DNA from: Pogona vitticeps
Taxonomy: Eukaryota; Chordata; Lepidosauria; Squamata; Agamidae
Assembly (NCBI RefSeq): GCF_051106095.1
Contig: NC_135785.1
Coordinates: 223,381,045 to 223,445,044 of the forward strand
Direction: 5' to 3'
DNA: 64,000 bases
Part shown: positions 10,377 to 23,028 of the stretch, one piece after another
Layout of the letters: each line of letters starts with the position of its first letter
How positions within the stretch are numbered: position 1 is the first letter of the stretch
Made by a program: the position numbers and the translations under genes
Notes under the pieces: model-generated
The model's input: only the letters and a program-made list of their open reading frames with translations
The model's database searches: none
Told to the model about the DNA's origin: nothing

Positions 10377-12551
10377 TAGTCCAGAATCCTGTAAATGTGC
10401 AATGCCAATTGTATAATGGATGGTGAGGTGTTGTCCATCCAGCAACCCATCATTAATTAGCTGCAAAATCAGACAGCCAGATGATTGCATAAACAGCCAA
10501 TGAATGAGGAAACCATTTGTATGATTACTCTTGCACACATAGTAAACTTCAACAGAATTTTCATCTTAATATTTAACAAATGTCTATTCAAATAAAACAT
10601 AAGGATTTCAGAAGTAACTTGTTGCTCCCAGATCCAATAATACCATATAAAATTGGGCTTCAGACCTCGTCTTGCTGAAACATATACAGTCTCTGCCCAC
10701 AGCCTCAGAAGTCTTGTGAAACATAGAAGTTTCAGCTATAACTAATGGCTGAGTAGAGAATTAATGCACTAAATCACACAGATTATTTATGAAATACCTA
10801 CATTCCATATCCATCAACTTTTTGTGATTAATGGATTCATGCTGGCCTGGGAAAGAGAGTATTGGGAATCCACGTTTGGTGTGGAAATGAATTGAAAGGG
10901 CAACGCTTACAATATTCTTTTTGCTTTTATTGTAAAAACATTACCCAAAGTGATATTTTTCCCTCAGCACAGCAGGCATGGGTCTTTGTCAGCAGCACCG
11001 ATCTACAAATGAGCATGTAGGGAGAAATGTGTTTATAGTCATTTGGACCACAATTATGTTTGGAACCCAAGTGAAGAATATTCTTGAAAACATGGTAAAA
11101 GATGCTAATATAAATCACGACATGATACCAGGAACTTGTAGGTGGAAATTGCTACTACTATAACTTGGAAGCCTATTTTCATTTAAAGGAAAGCCTAAAA
11201 GAAGCAAAAGAAAGGTAATGTATCGTTTAATAGGTGCCAAGAAATGCCCATTAACATTAACAGTTAAATTGGCTTTGAGATTCCAGCTTAAGAAAATACA
11301 GTCCAACCAAATAAATACATCTTAATTAGTCAACCAAGCCACCTCTAGCTCACCTGGTAGTAGCTTGGTACAGCAGGGGTTCTAGAACTGGAGGTGATCT
11401 AACACAGAGCCTGCAGTGAACTGGTTAGCACATATGGCATATATATTGAAGAAATGTAACATAAAAGGTTACCTACCGTGCTGTGACTTCCTTAATAGAG
11501 TACCTATTCACCACAGGATAGCTTAAAAAGACAGTAGAAACTTAAATGCGCCATTCCTTACAAGCCCTTACACTGAAAAGCAAAATGAAATCACTTCTAG
11601 GATTTGTCTTTCATTCTTACAGTTTGCACAGACAGGAAAAGGTTGAGGTCTGTACACATTTATTTCAGAATAGTCACAATTAACTCAGTGTAACTTACCT
11701 CTAAGTTAAAGATCATGAGACTGTGGTACATAAATTTAGTAGCTGTTTTGAATTTGAGGGCCTGTGGGGCCACAAAAATGTCCCGGGGGTGTTCCTTCCA
11801 GCTCAAGGGATCCACTTTATTCACCTGATTTAGAAGTTACATTAATAACATTCCAGTTCTTTCCTCATTGTGTCATTTTTCTGAAATCCAGCAGAGCCCT
11901 CCTTATACCCAAATGCCTATGGAAGATAAGCATTTGGAGATAAGGATGCACCCACTATCTACTTCCCCTAGTGCTGAGTCAAGAAATTTTGCTTCCAAAA
12001 CAAAGAAGACATAAAAGGCTCCTTCCGCTGCTGTGGCTACAGGAAGGGGAGTGCAGTGCCTAGCCACCTGGATGGGGCATGCACAGGCAAAGCTATGGTG
12101 GCTGTTCGGGGTGAGCCAAAGCTTTCCTTTAAAAAAGGCAACCTGCTTCCACCTCTTCTTACTGAAGCACCTGCTGGAGGCAGTTTCACTTTTGCCTCAT
12201 GGGTGCTGAAGAGGAGGACTGGGGGGACTGGCACCCCCACTCTTTAGTTTAAGGGGATTTGTGTGTATTTTTAAAGATAATAATAAAATAAAAATAAATA
12301 AGTACATAAATAAGTAAGTAAATAAAGAAATAAGTAAAACCAGGGAAGGGAAGGAAGGGATTGAGCAGGGGTGCAATAGTCACCTTTGGATCCCTGGGTC
12401 TATGGCCCTGAGCAACACCCTAACACCTCCCCCAAGAGAATAATAATAAAGAATAAATGAATTAATAAATAATTAAAGGGTAGGGATATTGTTGTGGCGA
12501 AGTATTTTAATTGATGTGATTGGATCTTGGGCATTGGGAAAAATTTAAAAT
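10377..12551. other. Unassigned intergenic sequence
   Basis: Mostly unique AT-rich DNA. A more GC-rich patch at 12020-12250 has open frames on both strands but no recognisable protein; it could be the outer part of the recombinase-type element or another repeat. Confidence 0.5.
12277..12340. repeat. AT-rich TAAA/TAAG-type low-complexity stretch
   Basis: Degenerate ATAAATAAGT-type units form a diverged microsatellite. Confidence 0.8.

Positions 12552-12580
<29 letters not shown>
12552..12580. repeat. (GA)n microsatellite
   Basis: About 14 GA units in a purine run just before the recombinase-type element. Confidence 0.95.
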
Positions 12581-12582
<2 letters not shown>

Positions 12583-12599
12583 TTGATTTGACAAGGAAG

Positions 12600-15500
12600 T
12601 ACTTTAGGGTTTGGTCAGGTTAAAGCAAGTGCATAGGGCCTTGTGTCAGCGTGAACCATGGGTTCACAAGGGCAGTGGTGATAGGACGAGCAAGCAGTCA
12701 GTTAAGCATAGAACACCACCACAAAGGCCATCTGCCTCCATTTCCTCAAATGGGGATGAGCTGCCTGATTATGGGACCATCATGAGGAAACTTATGTAGT
12801 ATGTTAGAAAGAGAGAGGACTTTGGCTAGGGAAGCTGCAAACATCCAGAGCAGTCCAGCGATCCAACAGGGAGTCAAAGACACAGAAGATAGCTGAGTAT
12901 CAGCAGCTTGGTGAAATGTTAACTCATATTGCTATCTTCAAAGATGAGTGAGTGGGACCCTCAGGCATCCCAGTGGCCAGGAGCAGCAGAATTCAGCAAT
13001 GGAAGCAGGTTGGACCAAAAGTCTGCCATTGAGATACAGATGATGGTGGAGACTCAGAGGGCTGAGAAGTTGGTGTCGGAAGTGGTCCAGCAGACTAAGA
13101 GTGGTGAAACGAATGTGAGGCCCTCGGTGTAGAGTGAAAATGGGGTCAGACAGTGTGGCGGGTTAACTACAGGAGCACTCTTGCCATGTGAGTTGGATGC
13201 TGCACCGGACACCAAACTGGGAGCAGGCATTTGGCCTTGGGAACTCTCAGTCCCCGTCCCCCCCCCCCCGATTTGGCCAGTACAACCAATGGGGGTGGCA
13301 TGGTTCTTATGTCAAATCCTTGGACAGCGCCACAGTTGTCAGGGGTTGATGTTCAGCACGTCAATAAAGCACCTCCTAGGGTTCAGGAGACTGGGTATAA
13401 TTCCGAGTTGAGGAAGGCTCCCCCTTCTGGTGATGATTCTGTACTGTTAGGAGACATCTCTTACCTGAGACAATCAAAAAGATTTGAGGGGATAGGTTTG
13501 TGGATGTATTTGAACTACTGAATAGGTAAATTAAGAAAAAATAGACAAGGCAGAGGAGAGGGAAAGGAAAAAAATTAAAAAATGAAAGCTGGATCGCTGT
13601 TGGTCAAATTGGTTGCCCAGGTTCCTAATCTACGCAGGGACAATTGTTCGGGCACAACCCGAAAGAGCTTTTTCCTTCTTCTGATATCCTAACTTGATTT
13701 ACAGGGCCTATATGGATTTCCCAGGTCATGCATGGCGCACATATGATGAAGGGTTCCGTATGCATGTGGCGATTCATCACGATATGCACTGGGACATTCA
13801 GCATAGTGTCCTTTGGTTGTGGACTATGAGCCCAGTTTGCCCAATTTTGGGTGAGTGCTTTGATAGTTGACATTTAATCTACATCGTGTCTTCGGCAGCA
13901 GTTCTCCTTGCCTTAGTGGGCCAGGTGGCTCAACCCCACCTGGTTCATTAATAATTTAATTGACTCCAGGGGTACAGAAGTATCCAGACATATTACTGGC
14001 AGAGGTTTGGAGACTTGGAGGTTAGAGGCCACACCATAGATTTGGCCCTTGAACCAAGCACCCAGCGCTTATATGCAGTGGCTTGCAAGTTTTTCAGCTT
14101 TCGTGGTAGGGAGGGGGCTGGGTCACATTTAGCCTATTTCTGTGGATCATTTCTTGTAATTTGGAGTTTACTTGCATGGCAATGGTTTGGCCCCAAAGGT
14201 TTATTATGGGTAAAATGTTAGCTTTGGCATTTTTCTCGAACCGTAGATTTTTGAGTGAGGAAGATGTGTGATGGACCCAGATAGGTACAGTCCAGTATCA
14301 CCAGCTATGCTGAAGCAGCTATCAGTCATTTGGTCGTTGGTCTTCTTACAAGGTCAGCTTGTTTAAGGCAGCAACAGTGGATGCTTTCTTTGAAGCTTTC
14401 AGAGTTAGTAAGCTGGTGGCAGTATCCAAGGCCAATTTTCAAGGATAGCCCTCCAGAGATCAGGAGGGCTGTCCTTCACTTGAGAAGGTCCAAAACAGAT
14501 CAATGGGGGAAAGGACAGGGGATATTGCTAGGAGAGTGTTCAGTGACAGAATTATGTCCTGTTGGCAGGATGCATGATTACCTCATGCTGAGGGGGGATG
14601 GCCAAGGTTACTTGTTCCAGGAAGGGTCCCCGTTAACTTCATTTCAATTCTGGAATGTGACCTCTGCAACCTTAGAGAAGGCGGGCATAACAGGGTGAAA
14701 ATTTGGAATGCACTTTTTCCACATAGGTGCAGCATTGACTGTGAATGCATTGGGTTATGGTACAGAGGGAGTGAAATGTGTGGGGGAGATGATCCTCACA
14801 AAGATATTGTACCTATGTACATGCTCTGCCTCAGCCCTAAGTTCTGGTGTGTTCTGTTTTTCTATTTTTCAGGTCCTGGATGTTCTTTGTCAAGAGTTTG
14901 AGTTTTGTTGGTTGGCCATAGTTTTATTTTTTGGGCAGACAAAGTTGCTTTGAGTTCAAACTGGGGGCAACACCTCGGACTGGGAGTGTGGGCCCTGCTG
15001 TGGTGGCGTGGTCAGAGAGGCTTGTTATGGGACAGTTTTATGGACCTAGTTACCCATGGTTGTGTTGACTTACCATTTGACATATTGGTTATTCACCTGG
15101 CTAGAAATGACTTGACCCAAAGAACAGGCAGGTCCCTTATTTTACAGGTGATGACAGACTTGGGGGCAAAATATCCAAGATTGGCTTTTGCCACGGATGA
15201 CATGGAAGGCTGACTGTGACCCTAGGCACATTGATAAGGCACCGTGGGGAGTCAACCATGAGATCAGCCAAGCAATGTTGGCAGGTCTGAGTTCTGTTAT
15301 AGCACACCAAGATATACAGGTTGAACACTCTGATGAAGTGCACCTATTGCATGAAGGGCTGCACATTTTTCTGAGAGATTTCCATGGGGGCCTGAATTTT
15401 TAGTCTGTGTGGGGGGCATGGGGCACATCAGTAACCGTTATGCCATGGCACCTAGATTCAGGAACCTGGTGTGGCCTGCGCTTGTGGGATAACTTGAGTT

Positions 15501-15700
15501 TATGGGAATTCACCTTGAGAAGGTCTGGGGCAAGGCTGGCCTTAGATACAGATCATGCTTTTGCACTACTATAGCCCCTTCCCCTTTAAAGGGGAGGATA
15601 GTTTCCGTTGAGTTCAATAAAGTGTGGCCCTGATTTATACCCACTTCTTGTGTGTTGCCTCATTATTCTGAGCTGGCTGGGCAATGCCACAATACCATCA
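12600..15700 (+). mobile_element. Broken tyrosine-recombinase retroelement (DIRS/Ngaro-like), fossil
   Basis: This is an old, broken element with several breaks. Parts in order on the plus strand: a gag-like region (about 12930-13130, and 13700-13850 with WRTYDEGFR); a tyrosine recombinase with its N-terminal core-binding part (14030-14110) and catalytic part (14330-14860; LHLRRSKTDQWGKG, LTSFQF); then an SGNH-hydrolase-like part (14900-15400; VGHSFIFWADK, DILVIHLARNDL, EVHLLHEGL). A recombinase plus an SGNH hydrolase is known from Ngaro-type YR retrotransposons of vertebrates. No reverse-transcriptase or RNase H region fits between the gag-like and recombinase parts. The 3' region includes a short hairpin-like CCTTTAAAGGGG and an AATAAA. 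End points are approximate and no terminal repeats were identified. Confidence 0.75.
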
Positions 15701-16012
15701 TTTTGGCCACGATCTAATATAATATGACTGGCTTCATCCCTGCCCCCTCCCCTCAATATAAACTGTTTCATGCAGAGCTTCACTCTGTGGTGTCACAGAG
15801 ATTGTCCTGTATAACCAACAGTGTATATTTCAGTGCAGTCTCCACAGCCTCCTAATAAAGATATTCTATAAGCATTCACCCCTGCTGGAGTGAAGATACT
15901 AATATTACTACATACAATTATGTTGGAATTTGTTGTTGTCATGAGCCTTCAAGTTAGAACTAATGAACAGCGAACCTAACAGGTTTTAAGGTAAGTGAGA
16001 TATTTAAGGAGT

Positions 16013-16363
16013 GGGATGTGGTGGCGCTGCGAGCTAAACCGCAGAAGCCTATGCTGCAGGGTCAGAAGACCAAGCAGTCGTAAGATCGAATCCACGTGAC
16101 GGAGTGAGCGCCCGTCGCTTGTCTCAGCTCCCGCCAACCTAGCGGTTCGAAAGCATGCAAATGCAAGTAGATAAATAGGGACCACCTCAGTGGGAAGGTA
16201 ACAGCGTTCCGTGTCTAAGTTGCACTGGCCATGTGACCACGGAAGATTGTCTTTGGACAAAACGCTGGCTCTATGGCTTGGAAACGGGGATGAGCACCGC
16301 CCCCTAGAGTCGAACACGACTGGACAAAAATTGTCAAGGGGAACCTTTACCTTTACCTTTACC
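16013..16363 (+). mobile_element. Sauria SINE, full length
   Basis: The tRNA-derived head GGGATGTGGTGGCGCTGCGA carries A-box-like sequence, with a B box around GATCGAATCC. The body includes GCGGTTCGAAAGCATGCAAA and the 3' part GGGATGAGCACCGCCCCCTA, then CGACTGGACAAAAATTGTCA, ending in ACCTTT-type repeats. This is the squamate Sauria SINE, known to be mobilised by BovB LINEs through its shared 3' end. It belongs to the subfamily with AACAGCGTTCCGTGTCTAAG. Confidence 0.93.
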
Positions 16364-17460
16364 AGTTCCACTGCACCAATGGGTTTTGATGGCTGCGCAA
16401 AGATTTGTACCCAGGCCTTCTGAGTCCTAGTCCATTATTCTGTCTACTGCACCATACTGGGTACCCCATGTTAGGTTAGGAATGGACAAATCTTCTATCT
16501 CCTATATTCAATTGTGTTTTTTTTTAATTATTCTCATTATGCTTATGGAGAAAAATTGTGATTTATCAAAAGGCACCTGAATGAAATTTTCACCTATCCA
16601 AGTAGGCAAAATTCAATATATTTAGCTATTCCTTATATGGAAAGCACCATGTTGTACAGGCCTGCCATATTGCTGACAATGATACGGAAAATGCCTGAGA
16701 AGAAGAAATAAGTGTAACTGAGCATGCAAATACAGCTATGTAGATAAGGATGCAAGCCCATCCTTTAAAAAGAACTATTCTACCAGTGTTGGTTTTTCCC
16801 ACATTCTTTTTTTTTAAAAAAGTCAAATTGTTTCTATTCTATGCTCAAATAAATTTGCAAATTTTAATACCTTCTTAGAAAAAAACATGGCATGAAATCC
16901 TCACACATCCATAGGGGAGGGTTTTTTCCCCTATTGATAATATTGCCATTAACAGTAATGCCTGCCCTATTCAGGGATTCTGTAAGAATGCATACTTCAC
17001 ACATGAGAAGAAAGTGCTAGCACTGCTCCCTGTACAGTTGCTTTCAACATATGAAAACAACAGTCTGAAGAGAGGAGATTGCTGTATCTGTGTAGCCTCA
17101 GTAATAAAACAAGAATCTTACTGGCATATCTGCCTATCCATCTAAGAGGAAGAGAACACGGAACCCATAAAGGAAGCACAGAATGGGCCTCATGACAAGA
17201 GTTGAGAGAAAGAATCAATGGCATTCAGAACTTTTTGTGCAACTTGCTCTTCTAGAAATGTATCAAGAAAAGCATCAAATCCTGTATCTCCTGAACAACT
17301 GCTTTCAATAGGAAATCTTCCATAACTGTCACCAGTGGGAGAACACAAGGCCAGACTTTACAATGTATTTCATTTACATGATTCCATTCTAAGAGCACAC
17401 ACAAAAAAATTGGTTCCATTAGCTCCAGTGCATTCCTAATATCTGCCCCATGCCAGAGTA
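16364..17460. other. Unassigned intergenic sequence
   Basis: No feature recognised. Confidence 0.6.
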
Positions 17461-17724
17461 CAGTGGACCCTCGACTTACAGACGGCTCCACTTACAGACT
17501 TTTCAAGTTATAGACTTCTCTGCCTGCAAAATTCCGGTTTGACTTGCAGCGGGAAAATCGACTTACAGACTGGAAAAAAAAAACCCAAAATGGAACAAAA
17601 ACTGCTGGTTATGGATTAATCGGTTTTCAATGCATTGTAGGTCAATGGAGCCTCGACCTACAGACTTTTCAACCTGTAGCCACCGTTCCAATACGGATTA
17701 TTTCCGTAAGTCGAAGGTCCACTG
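17461..17724. mobile_element. Mariner/pogo-like MITE, 264 bp
   Basis: It has inverted ends CAGTGGACCCTCGACTTACA and TAAGTCGAAGGTCCACTG with TA at both flanks (17459-17460, 17725-17726). The interior shares GGATTAATCGGTTTTCAATG with the MITE at 17970-18375. No transposase is present. Confidence 0.85.
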
Positions 17725-17969
17725 TACATCTGACTGTGTTGCTACAGACTGTATGAGGCTTTAACTGCCAGGTAGGACAGAAGCTTTGTCTAACTTCCCT
17801 AGAAACATGCATGAAGATTGTCTAACATGGGTTCCTCCAAAGTCTCATTTTACAAACCATTGCCCATTCAACATATTGTCCTGTGATTGCTGGAGTTACA
17901 CATAGCAAATGTAATATAATTGGCCATATTGTGTCTGCGTGGTATCAATGAAGGATAAACTCTATAGTA

Positions 17970-18375
17970 CAGTGGTGCCTTGACTTACGAACACCCTGAC
18001 CTATGAACATTTTGAGGTACAAACAACTCCGGATTCAAAATATTGCTTTGAGTTACGAACGGAGCTTAGATTTATGAACGAAACAAAATGCCTGCCCCTT
18101 TTTTGACCTAAGCTCATCTTAGGTTAAAAGAAATAAAAAATAAAAAAATTCTCCCCCTAGTGGTAGAGTATGGATTATCCGGCTTTGCATTAGTTCCTAT
18201 GGGAACTAATGCTTTGATTTAAGGACCATGACTTGACATAAGGACAAAAAACAGCTGGAATGGATTAATCGGTTTTCAATGCATTCCTATGAGAAATGCT
18301 GCTTTGACTTAAGAATGTTTTGACTTGCAGCCACTGTTCCAATACGGATTAAGTTCGTAAGTCAAGGCACCACTG
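17970..18375. mobile_element. Mariner/pogo-like MITE, 406 bp
   Basis: Inverted ends CAGTGGTGCCTTGACTTACG and CGTAAGTCAAGGCACCACTG are flanked by TA (17968-17969, 18376-18377). The interior contains GGATTAATCGGTTTTCAATG, shared with the neighbouring MITE 245 bp away. Noncoding. Confidence 0.85.
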
Positions 18376-20865
18376 TATTTAAAATGAACTTTCTGCTAGA
18401 AGCCAAAGGAAGTTGATTTCCAAGTGATCCACAAAGGCATTTAGTGTCATCCAGAAACCCACCAGATCAAGCAAATGAAGCGGATCTACTCTGAGCTCTG
18501 CCCTAAAGTTGAATCATTTAGAAAACAGCCCCTCTGATGAAATCACAATTTTGGCTTAGCTGCTTGATTCAAAACCCAGTGGAGATTAAGCGTGTGAGAG
18601 ACGCATTCTAAAATTCTACCAGTGTTCAGTTGTCCACGTGGATATATCTCAACAATCACAGGCTTCCTCAATTTGTTTTTGTACCTTAACAACCACCAAC
18701 GCCTTGGTCTGCCCCCTGCACCAGCAAGACTGAAAAACAAGAAGTATATTTATATTGCTACTACCAATTACAATAGGGTCATCTCAAAATAATATTCCAA
18801 ACAAAATCTATTTATCAATTCCGGGGAACTTTCTTGGCAATGCACACCATAAACAGAACAAACGGAATAAATGAATAGAAGCAAAACTATCTGGAAAGAA
18901 AATCTTTATCCAGTCAGCTGACCGAGCAGTTGAGGCTTGAACTCATTAGTGGAAAATGATTAATACAGATGGGATGAAATGCTAGAGCAATCCCCTAGGA
19001 AAAGGTGAAGCAATTATAAATATAATAAATAAGATTAATTTTCACCAACAGTGGGGAGCTTGTTTGGTTAGGTTACGACCACAAGTCTTGACTGGCAAGT
19101 CGGAACGTCCCCATTAATATCTGAATGAGGACATCTTGCTGTATCTACTAACTACAGTCTGACCAGCTTCAAACATTACAATATTGTTGTCTCTGTGCAT
19201 GTTTACATGTAATTTAAAAAACCAACCATAAATAAACAAAGGGGACAACTGTGCAAGCACCAGGACAAGAAGAACCTTGTGTGCTAACTCTGAGATTGAA
19301 AGCAGATGTCCAATTCTGTAATTAGGCACGGTTCAAGCTGCCTGTAGTGCATAAAAGCAGTTGTTTGGGAATTGATGGGAGGGGCCAATCTAACATAAAC
19401 ATTATTTGTCTTTTTTGCTGCACATGGCAAGAGATTAAAGAAAATGCTAACACATTAATCACGGGGAAAATAGTCTTCAGGGAAGGCACTTACACATATA
19501 CCTCTGGTCTCTTTCAAAGTGAAATGTTTAGAAATCAGGATTTCTGTGCTTATTATCCAGGCACGGTAATACCTGAACAGTTAAGGTGCATGGTGTGTGG
19601 GATAGTTATATGGCTTGAATAGGACTCGCAATGAAAGGAGGTGTGCTGGTATGGCACACTTTTTTTTTTTTTTGCACCAAGCGGTAGTTATATTTTGGAT
19701 GAGGCTATAAATACATGGGAAGTGTACAAGGTTATAAATATATGGGTCCACCTCATGTAATCTCCTACTACTGGGCTATATTATGAACATCTATTTGAAA
19801 GGCAGTCCAATTGACAGCAAGGAGACCTGTTCCAATCTATATCTTGGGAGTATGTCCCAGTCATACAGGATTGTATTGTTAGTGAATTGTTTTCAGACAC
19901 ATAAATATTATTTCTAGAAATTGCATATGAAGATTTATTTTATGGATGATTTGTGGGTTTGAGATGAATTTCTGAATAGTTACTAAGGGATAGTTACTGG
20001 TTTTGTTCCCTGGTACCTAAGGAAACACCCCATCTTTTCACGCATGAATATGGACACACTCCTATCAAATAATCATTGTTCGATGCCTATACCAGTCATA
20101 TACAGTATTACTGAAAAATTTTCAACTCAGTCTCTATGGAATATTATTTTACATTACAATGGCTTTCCCTTCACTGATTTATGAATCAAGATATGTTTCT
20201 GTGAAAGTCTCAGAAGATAAGAGTTCTTTAAAAAGATACCACAGTATTGATTCATGCTTTGCAAACATCTGACATTTTGATTACCCTTCTGCAATGACAA
20301 TGTTATCAATACAAAGCAAAAGTCACAGGAATATAATTTGGATCAATTGGCACTTAGGTTTACCAATTCATGCGAAGAAAGGATTGAAAGCTGAACAACT
20401 GAAGTTTATGATACAACTTGAATGCCGTATTCCCCATAAAATACAAAATACTAGCAAAGCAACCATAGGTAAAATATTTCTAAAACTTACAGCAATTAAT
20501 GCTTTATGATATTCAATAAAAAGTGTTATCTAGTGGTTTCAATAGCAAAGGTGCTGGTTTTAGTCTGAAAGATCTAAATAACAGATAATACTGGGTTGAG
20601 ACCGATATCTCTCACAGTTTAATGTTTGCTTGTTGGAACAGTATTTCCAGGTTTTTTCTGTATCAAGTTCAAAATGAGGTACTCCCATCAGTTTCAGAGA
20701 AGAATCAGATTAATGTTTGAGAGGTTTTAAATTTGTTTTTATGTTTGTTTGTGGAGTTTTTTGTTTCTTTTGGTTTTTGCATTAGCAAGTATTGCTATAA
20801 ATTGTTCCTGCAATTGGAACGGAAGTCATGCCTATTAGAGGTGGGATTTTGGATTTTTTTGGAAT
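18376..20865. other. Unassigned intergenic sequence
   Basis: Unique-looking DNA with a T-run at 19660-19674. No gene or repeat recognised. Confidence 0.6.
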
Positions 20866-21178
20866 ACAAATCCTATAATTCTCCATTCTGGGACTTTTAC
20901 CGGACAAACTGAGCCCAAACTGAGCCCAAAAAACTGATTCCCTTGGAAAAAAATACTGCAAGGCTTTGAGGCCTAGTTTAGACCTAGCTCTATTCAACCT
21001 TCCTGTGCTTGCCTCAGTGATAGCTGGGAACTTTCTTTTTGAAGCTCTGGTGAAGTTACACCTAGGTAGGCCACAAAGCCTTGCATTCAAGGCCTTTCTC
21101 CCAGGTGAGCCACATTTAGATGTTTGTCTATCAGGTAGATATTCTCTAACCCCCAGAATAGAGAATAATTATATTTGA
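20866..21178. repeat. Foldback/palindromic repeat
   Basis: GCAAGGCTTTGAGGCCTA (20958-20975) pairs with TAGGCCACAAAGCCTTGC (21067-21084) with one mismatch. Further out, ATAATTCTCCATTCTGGG (about 20875) pairs with CCCAGAATAGAGAATAATTA (about 21155). The arms are thus about 110 bp with gaps, and the spacer about 90 bp. It is noncoding and its family is unknown. Confidence 0.6.
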
Positions 21179-22403
21179 ACAATGCCAGTTGCAGCCCTCT
21201 GTTCTCCTACAGGAAGGTGAGGCTGATCATGTTGCCCTGGTACTGCCTTCCATAGCTCCTGCATCACATCCTTCTCCTACAAGGAAAGCCATGCCTACTT
21301 TAGCAACATAAAGTCTGAGATGCTTGTCTTGTTTTCAGGGTACAGTCTTCCATGCCTACAATGGCACACCTCAAGAAGTGTCTCTTTTAGGAGGGTTATG
21401 TGGCTTCATTTGAAGAGGGCAGTTATCAATTGGAGGGGCTGCTAAGAGAAAATCCTCCTTTTCCTCTATTTTAATGCTATCCAAGTATGCTATCCAAGTT
21501 ATGCTATCCAAGTATGACTTATTGAACTGTAAGTACAGAGATCAGGGACCTTAGGTGCATCTGAATTTAAGTGAGATGCCTTGTAATTCTGCTTAAATTA
21601 TAAATATAATCTCTAGTTTTGCATTGGTTCATATACATTAACGTAAGGAATTTTGTGCCACTTGGTGTTCACTTTGTTTTTCTTTTTGGTGATGCTTTTC
21701 TTCCTTTTTGGTGGTGTGCAGGTGGTCACCTAGGCTCCATTTGATACCTTTCTGCAGCTGGTAATCCTAGACTCCATCCTAAGCAGCCTCTTCTGCTGAT
21801 CTGCACAAATACAAGGCAAAAATATGCAAATGGCAATTTAGTATCATTTATCTCCTCTTCCTACCTAGGTTTCACACAAAATGCTATAGGAAAATCAGAA
21901 GCTGCCTTATGTAAGGTTGGTGTATTTATCTGGCCTACTAATGTTAGGCCAGCAATATTGTTTCTTTCTTAATAAATTCTCAAGCTATCTTTTAAAGTTT
22001 CCTTGGAATTTCTCCAACTCTACCACTGGATATAGTGAAGAAATTGGTGGAATAAGTAGTTTTCTATAACAATTCCAAATTACAAGCATATCTTTGAAAA
22101 AGAGATTTTCAATACTTTTATTATGTTCTTATTATATAAAATAATGTTTTTGAGTTCATATATAGATGTTCTGTTTCCATATTCAACCATATTAATTTAT
22201 TGGACTGAGGTATAATACAAAATGTCTATTTTATTTAATTGGCTGTAGAACATAACCTCAAATTCAGAAGTGCCAGTTCTCCTACTTTTTGAGATTTACA
22301 CCATCTCTTCTTGTTAATAGTTGACCTGTCTTGATTACAATATTTTACCATCATATTTTGCCATCTCCAGTTATCTTTAGATAAAAAAAGTTATGCTGAA
22401 TAA
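21179..22403. other. Unassigned intergenic sequence
   Basis: Apart from the 13-bp tandem units at 21474, nothing is recognised. Confidence 0.6.
21474..21516. repeat. Short tandem repeat of ATGCTATCCAAGT
   Basis: Three near-identical 13-bp units (ATGCTATCCAAGT) follow one another with one extra T before the third. Confidence 0.8.
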
Positions 22404-22655
22404 GATCCTGCCACCCTAGCAGTTCGAAAGCATGTAAAAATTAGAGTAGATAAATAGGTACCACCTTTGTGGGAAGGTAATGGCGTTCCATGTCTAGTCG
22501 TGCTGGCCACGTGACCACGGAAATGGTCTTCGGACAAATGCTGGCTCTGTGGCTTGGAAATGGGGATGAGCACCGCGCCCTAGAGTTGGACACGACTGGA
22601 CTAAATGTCAAGGGGAACCTTACTCTACTCTATTCTGTTCTGTTCTATTCTATTT
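22404..22655 (+). mobile_element. Sauria SINE, 5'-truncated, variant subfamily
   Basis: It begins in the body (AGCAGTTCGAAAGCATGTAA) and lacks the tRNA head. It carries TGGCGTTCCATGTCTAGTCG and GGCCACGTGACCACGG, shared with the copy at 40471-40801 rather than with the other copies. It ends GTCAAGGGGAACC, followed by a degenerate TTCTA/TACTC-type tail. Confidence 0.88.
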
Positions 22656-22852
22656 TCATATTTATTGCACCATTTCAGAATCTGTGATGTATAAATACGT
22701 AGTCAATTTGGTCATGTACAACATGTTCCTCAATATGCTGAGGGGATCCCCATATATACAGTAATGGTGCGGTAAAGTGAACCATGCATGTTTCTTAGCA
22801 AAATTAAATTAGTTTTTCTCATTTTTCTTTTCTAATCCATACTCCCAGACTA

Positions 22853-23028
22853 TAGTATTGACTCTTCCTTTCGCTCCATAAGACGCACCTTTCCATAAGA
22901 CGCATCGATTTTTTAGGAGAAGAAAACAGGAAAATATAATCTGTTTTCTTCGCTCCATAAGATGCACAGACTTTCCACCCCCCTGTTTTGTGGGAAAAAA
23001 GTGAGTCTTATGGTGCAAAAAATACAGT
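22853..23028. mobile_element. Short DNA-transposon remnant with CATAAGACGCAC repeats
   Basis: CGCTCCATAAGACGCACC and its variants occur three times in direct orientation, and once inverted near the right end (GTGAGTCTTATGGTGC, ending AAAAAATACAGTA). The inverted outer ends suggest a MITE of a widespread amniote type, but I cannot name the family. The left end is decayed. Confidence 0.55.

Noticed and set aside
16013-16090. tRNA-like A and B boxes
   Set aside because: They belong to SINE heads (also at 5896, 25376, 26255, 38412 and 40801); none folds as a complete tRNA gene by eye.
16211-16423. Recurrent small frames such as WPCDHGRLSLDKTLALWLG at 16211, 22490, 25577 and 38027
   Set aside because: They are read-through of Sauria SINEs, not a gene family.
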